A DNA stretch of 64,000 nt from Neorhizobium alkalisoli. Lineage in GTDB: Bacteria > Pseudomonadota > Alphaproteobacteria > Rhizobiales > Rhizobiaceae. A program made the position numbers and the translations under genes. The stretch spans positions 62,001-126,000 of the forward strand of contig NZ_VIWP01000005.1 of assembly GCF_007829835.1 (NCBI RefSeq), given 5' to 3'. Below, piece after piece: positions 62,944 through 64,000 of the stretch; position 1 is the stretch's first letter; each line of letters starts with the position of its first letter. The notes beneath the pieces were generated by a model. That model searched no databases and was not told the DNA's origin. It was given only the letters and a program-made list of their open reading frames with translations.

Positions 62944-64000
62944 TCAGGCCGCCAGTTCCGGACTATAGACATCGACACCGTCGCGGCCGTCGCGCTTGCG
63001 GCGGTAAAGCGCCTGATCGGCCTGATGCAGCAGCGACGGCAGATCGACCGTGCCGCCGGCCTGCGCAGCCGCGCCAATGCTCAATGTCGGGCGGATCGGC
63101 AGGGCCGCGTCGAGCCCCGCCGTGCCGAGCGAGAAGGCGATCCGCAGGTTCTCCGCCACAAGCACCGCCTGTTCCAGCGACCGGCCCTTGAGAACGACGA
63201 CGAATTCATCACCGCCATGGCGGGCTATCAGCCCGCTTGCCCCGACGACGCTGCCCGCAGCCTGTGCAAAGGCGCGCAGCACCTTGTCGCCGATCGCATG
63301 GCCGCAATTGTCGTTGAATTCCTTGAAACGATCGAGATCGACCACCAGAACCGCAATCGGCATCGTCGTTGCCGCGGAAAACCAGCGCGCCAGGCCACTG
63401 CGATTGAGCACACCCGTTAACGGATCGCGATACGCGGCATCCTGAAGGCGGAGATTGGCGCGCTCCATCCCCATCAGCATGATCAGCATCGAGCGCAGCG
63501 TCACGAACAGAAGCGCCGAAAGACCGATCAGTGCATGCAGGCCATTCCCCGGCTGGAACAGGCCCATATCTCCGAGCTGGCCGTTATGCGCCATGATCGA
63601 GCGGGAAATATACATGGTGGCCGTCGTGCCGAACAAAGCCGCGGTCAGCAGCGCCGAGGTCAGCCCCTCGTCGCGCCAGAGACGAAAGGTCTCCCGCACG
63701 ACGGTGAGATCGATCATCGCAAAGATCAGCGACGAAAAGGCAATGCGCTGGCTCCACTGTTCCGGCCCGTCCATCAGCAGAAGCGGCACATTGATGGCGA
63801 CGATCGCGGCCAAAAGCAGCGGCGCATCGACACGCCGCCCGGCAAAGATCCTGAGCGATACGGGCAGAAGAAGGCAGCCGACAATCGTCAGGCCGTTGCC
63901 GGCTTGCGTGGCGACAAGATCCGGCACAAGGCCGCGAAACGCGATGAAAAGCGAACCGATGCCGATCAGGATATTGCTGGCGCTCCAGACGGCGAGCCAG
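62944..64000 (-). CDS. Membrane GGDEF diguanylate cyclase, cut by window end
   Basis: The frame is open to the window end, so the gene starts beyond base 64000; GTG at 63927 is merely internal. Several membrane helices (about five visible, including ILIGIGSLFIAF and GLTIVGCLLLPVSL) precede a GGDEF domain with intact RHGGDEFVVVL and DPLTGVLNRSGL. No RxxD inhibitory site is seen before the motif, so product inhibition may be absent. Expected to make c-di-GMP. Confidence 0.88.
   Translation of the reverse strand, partial: WLAVWSASNILIGIGSLFIAFRGLVPDLVATQAGNGLTIVGCLLLPVSLRIFAGRRVDAPLLLAAIVAINVPLLLMDGPEQWSQRIAFSSLIFAMIDLTVVRETFRLWRDEGLTSALLTAALFGTTATMYISRSIMAHNGQLGDMGLFQPGNGLHALIGLSALLFVTLRSMLIMLMGMERANLRLQDAAYRDPLTGVLNRSGLARWFSAATTMPIAVLVVDLDRFKEFNDNCGHAIGDKVLRAFAQAAGSVVGASGLIARHGGDEFVVVLKGRSLEQAVLVAENLRIAFSLGTAGLDAALPIRPTLSIGAAAQAGGTVDLPSLLHQADQALYRRKRDGRDGVDVYSPELAA

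Overview
The window is high-GC chromosomal DNA from an alphaproteobacterium, almost certainly a member of the Rhizobiaceae (Rhizobium/Agrobacterium/Sinorhizobium group). The evidence is the frcR-frcBCA fructose-uptake layout, the glgP-glgB-glgC-glgA-pgm-glgX glycogen cluster, heterotetrameric sarcosine oxidase soxBDAG, an alphaproteobacterial aa3 oxidase subunit IV, a CtrA-type box and three RIME-like palindromic repeats. I cannot name the species. No tRNA, rRNA, CRISPR array, prophage or insertion sequence is visible.

Layout. 1-5.6 kb: start of a fused ABC permease-ATPase (cut by the window edge), the ROK regulator frcR, divergent frcB-frcC-frcA and a cupin gene. 5.9-12.6 kb: a three-gene operon of transglutaminase-DUF2126 fusion, circularly permuted ATP-grasp with alpha-E domain, and a second transglutaminase, probably a peptide or amide-ligase system of unknown product. 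12.8-15.1 kb: two Tad-type pseudopilin-like proteins, one with a von Willebrand A domain. 15.4-26.6 kb: glycogen synthesis and breakdown. 26.7-29.6 kb: MaoC-like hydratase, cyclopropane fatty acid synthase and a DUF2332 protein. 29.6-34.7 kb: sarcosine oxidase on the minus strand. 34.8-38.5 kb: enoyl/quinone reductase, rpsU, a TPR lipoprotein and a DAO-type FAD oxidoreductase. 38.5-40.9 kb: a VapBC toxin-antitoxin pair overlapping two esterase genes. 41-45 kb: aa3 oxidase subunit IV, an N-acyl amino acid synthase-like protein and a membrane GGDEF-EAL protein. 45.2-50.8 kb: TRAP transporter dctQM and, convergent, dctP, separated by a GNAT-SDR segment. 51-57 kb: class I amidotransferase-like hydrolase, LacI regulator with 2-hydroxyacid dehydrogenase, MarR regulator, creatininase-family enzyme, a frameshifted AraC gene and a SnoaL-like protein. 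57-64 kb: RTX calcium-binding protein, His-rich COG0523 metallochaperone with a WD40 partner, a small secreted Asn/Gly-rich protein, an outer-membrane barrel and a GGDEF protein cut by the window end.

The most unusual part is 47.3-49.7 kb. Two diverged copies of one element lie in the same orientation on both sides of a GNAT-SDR pair. Each copy has a branched structured leader, a strong Shine-Dalgarno, a 29-codon open frame and a hairpin with compensatory base changes. The differences keep the peptide related, with several silent changes, so I read them as two paralogous small genes not captured by ordinary annotation. Between copy 1 and the GNAT gene lies a probable leaderless 28-codon leader peptide with a run of four arginine codons, followed by an intrinsic terminator whose 5' arm can alternatively pair with the leader. 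This looks like an undescribed attenuator controlling the acetyltransferase.
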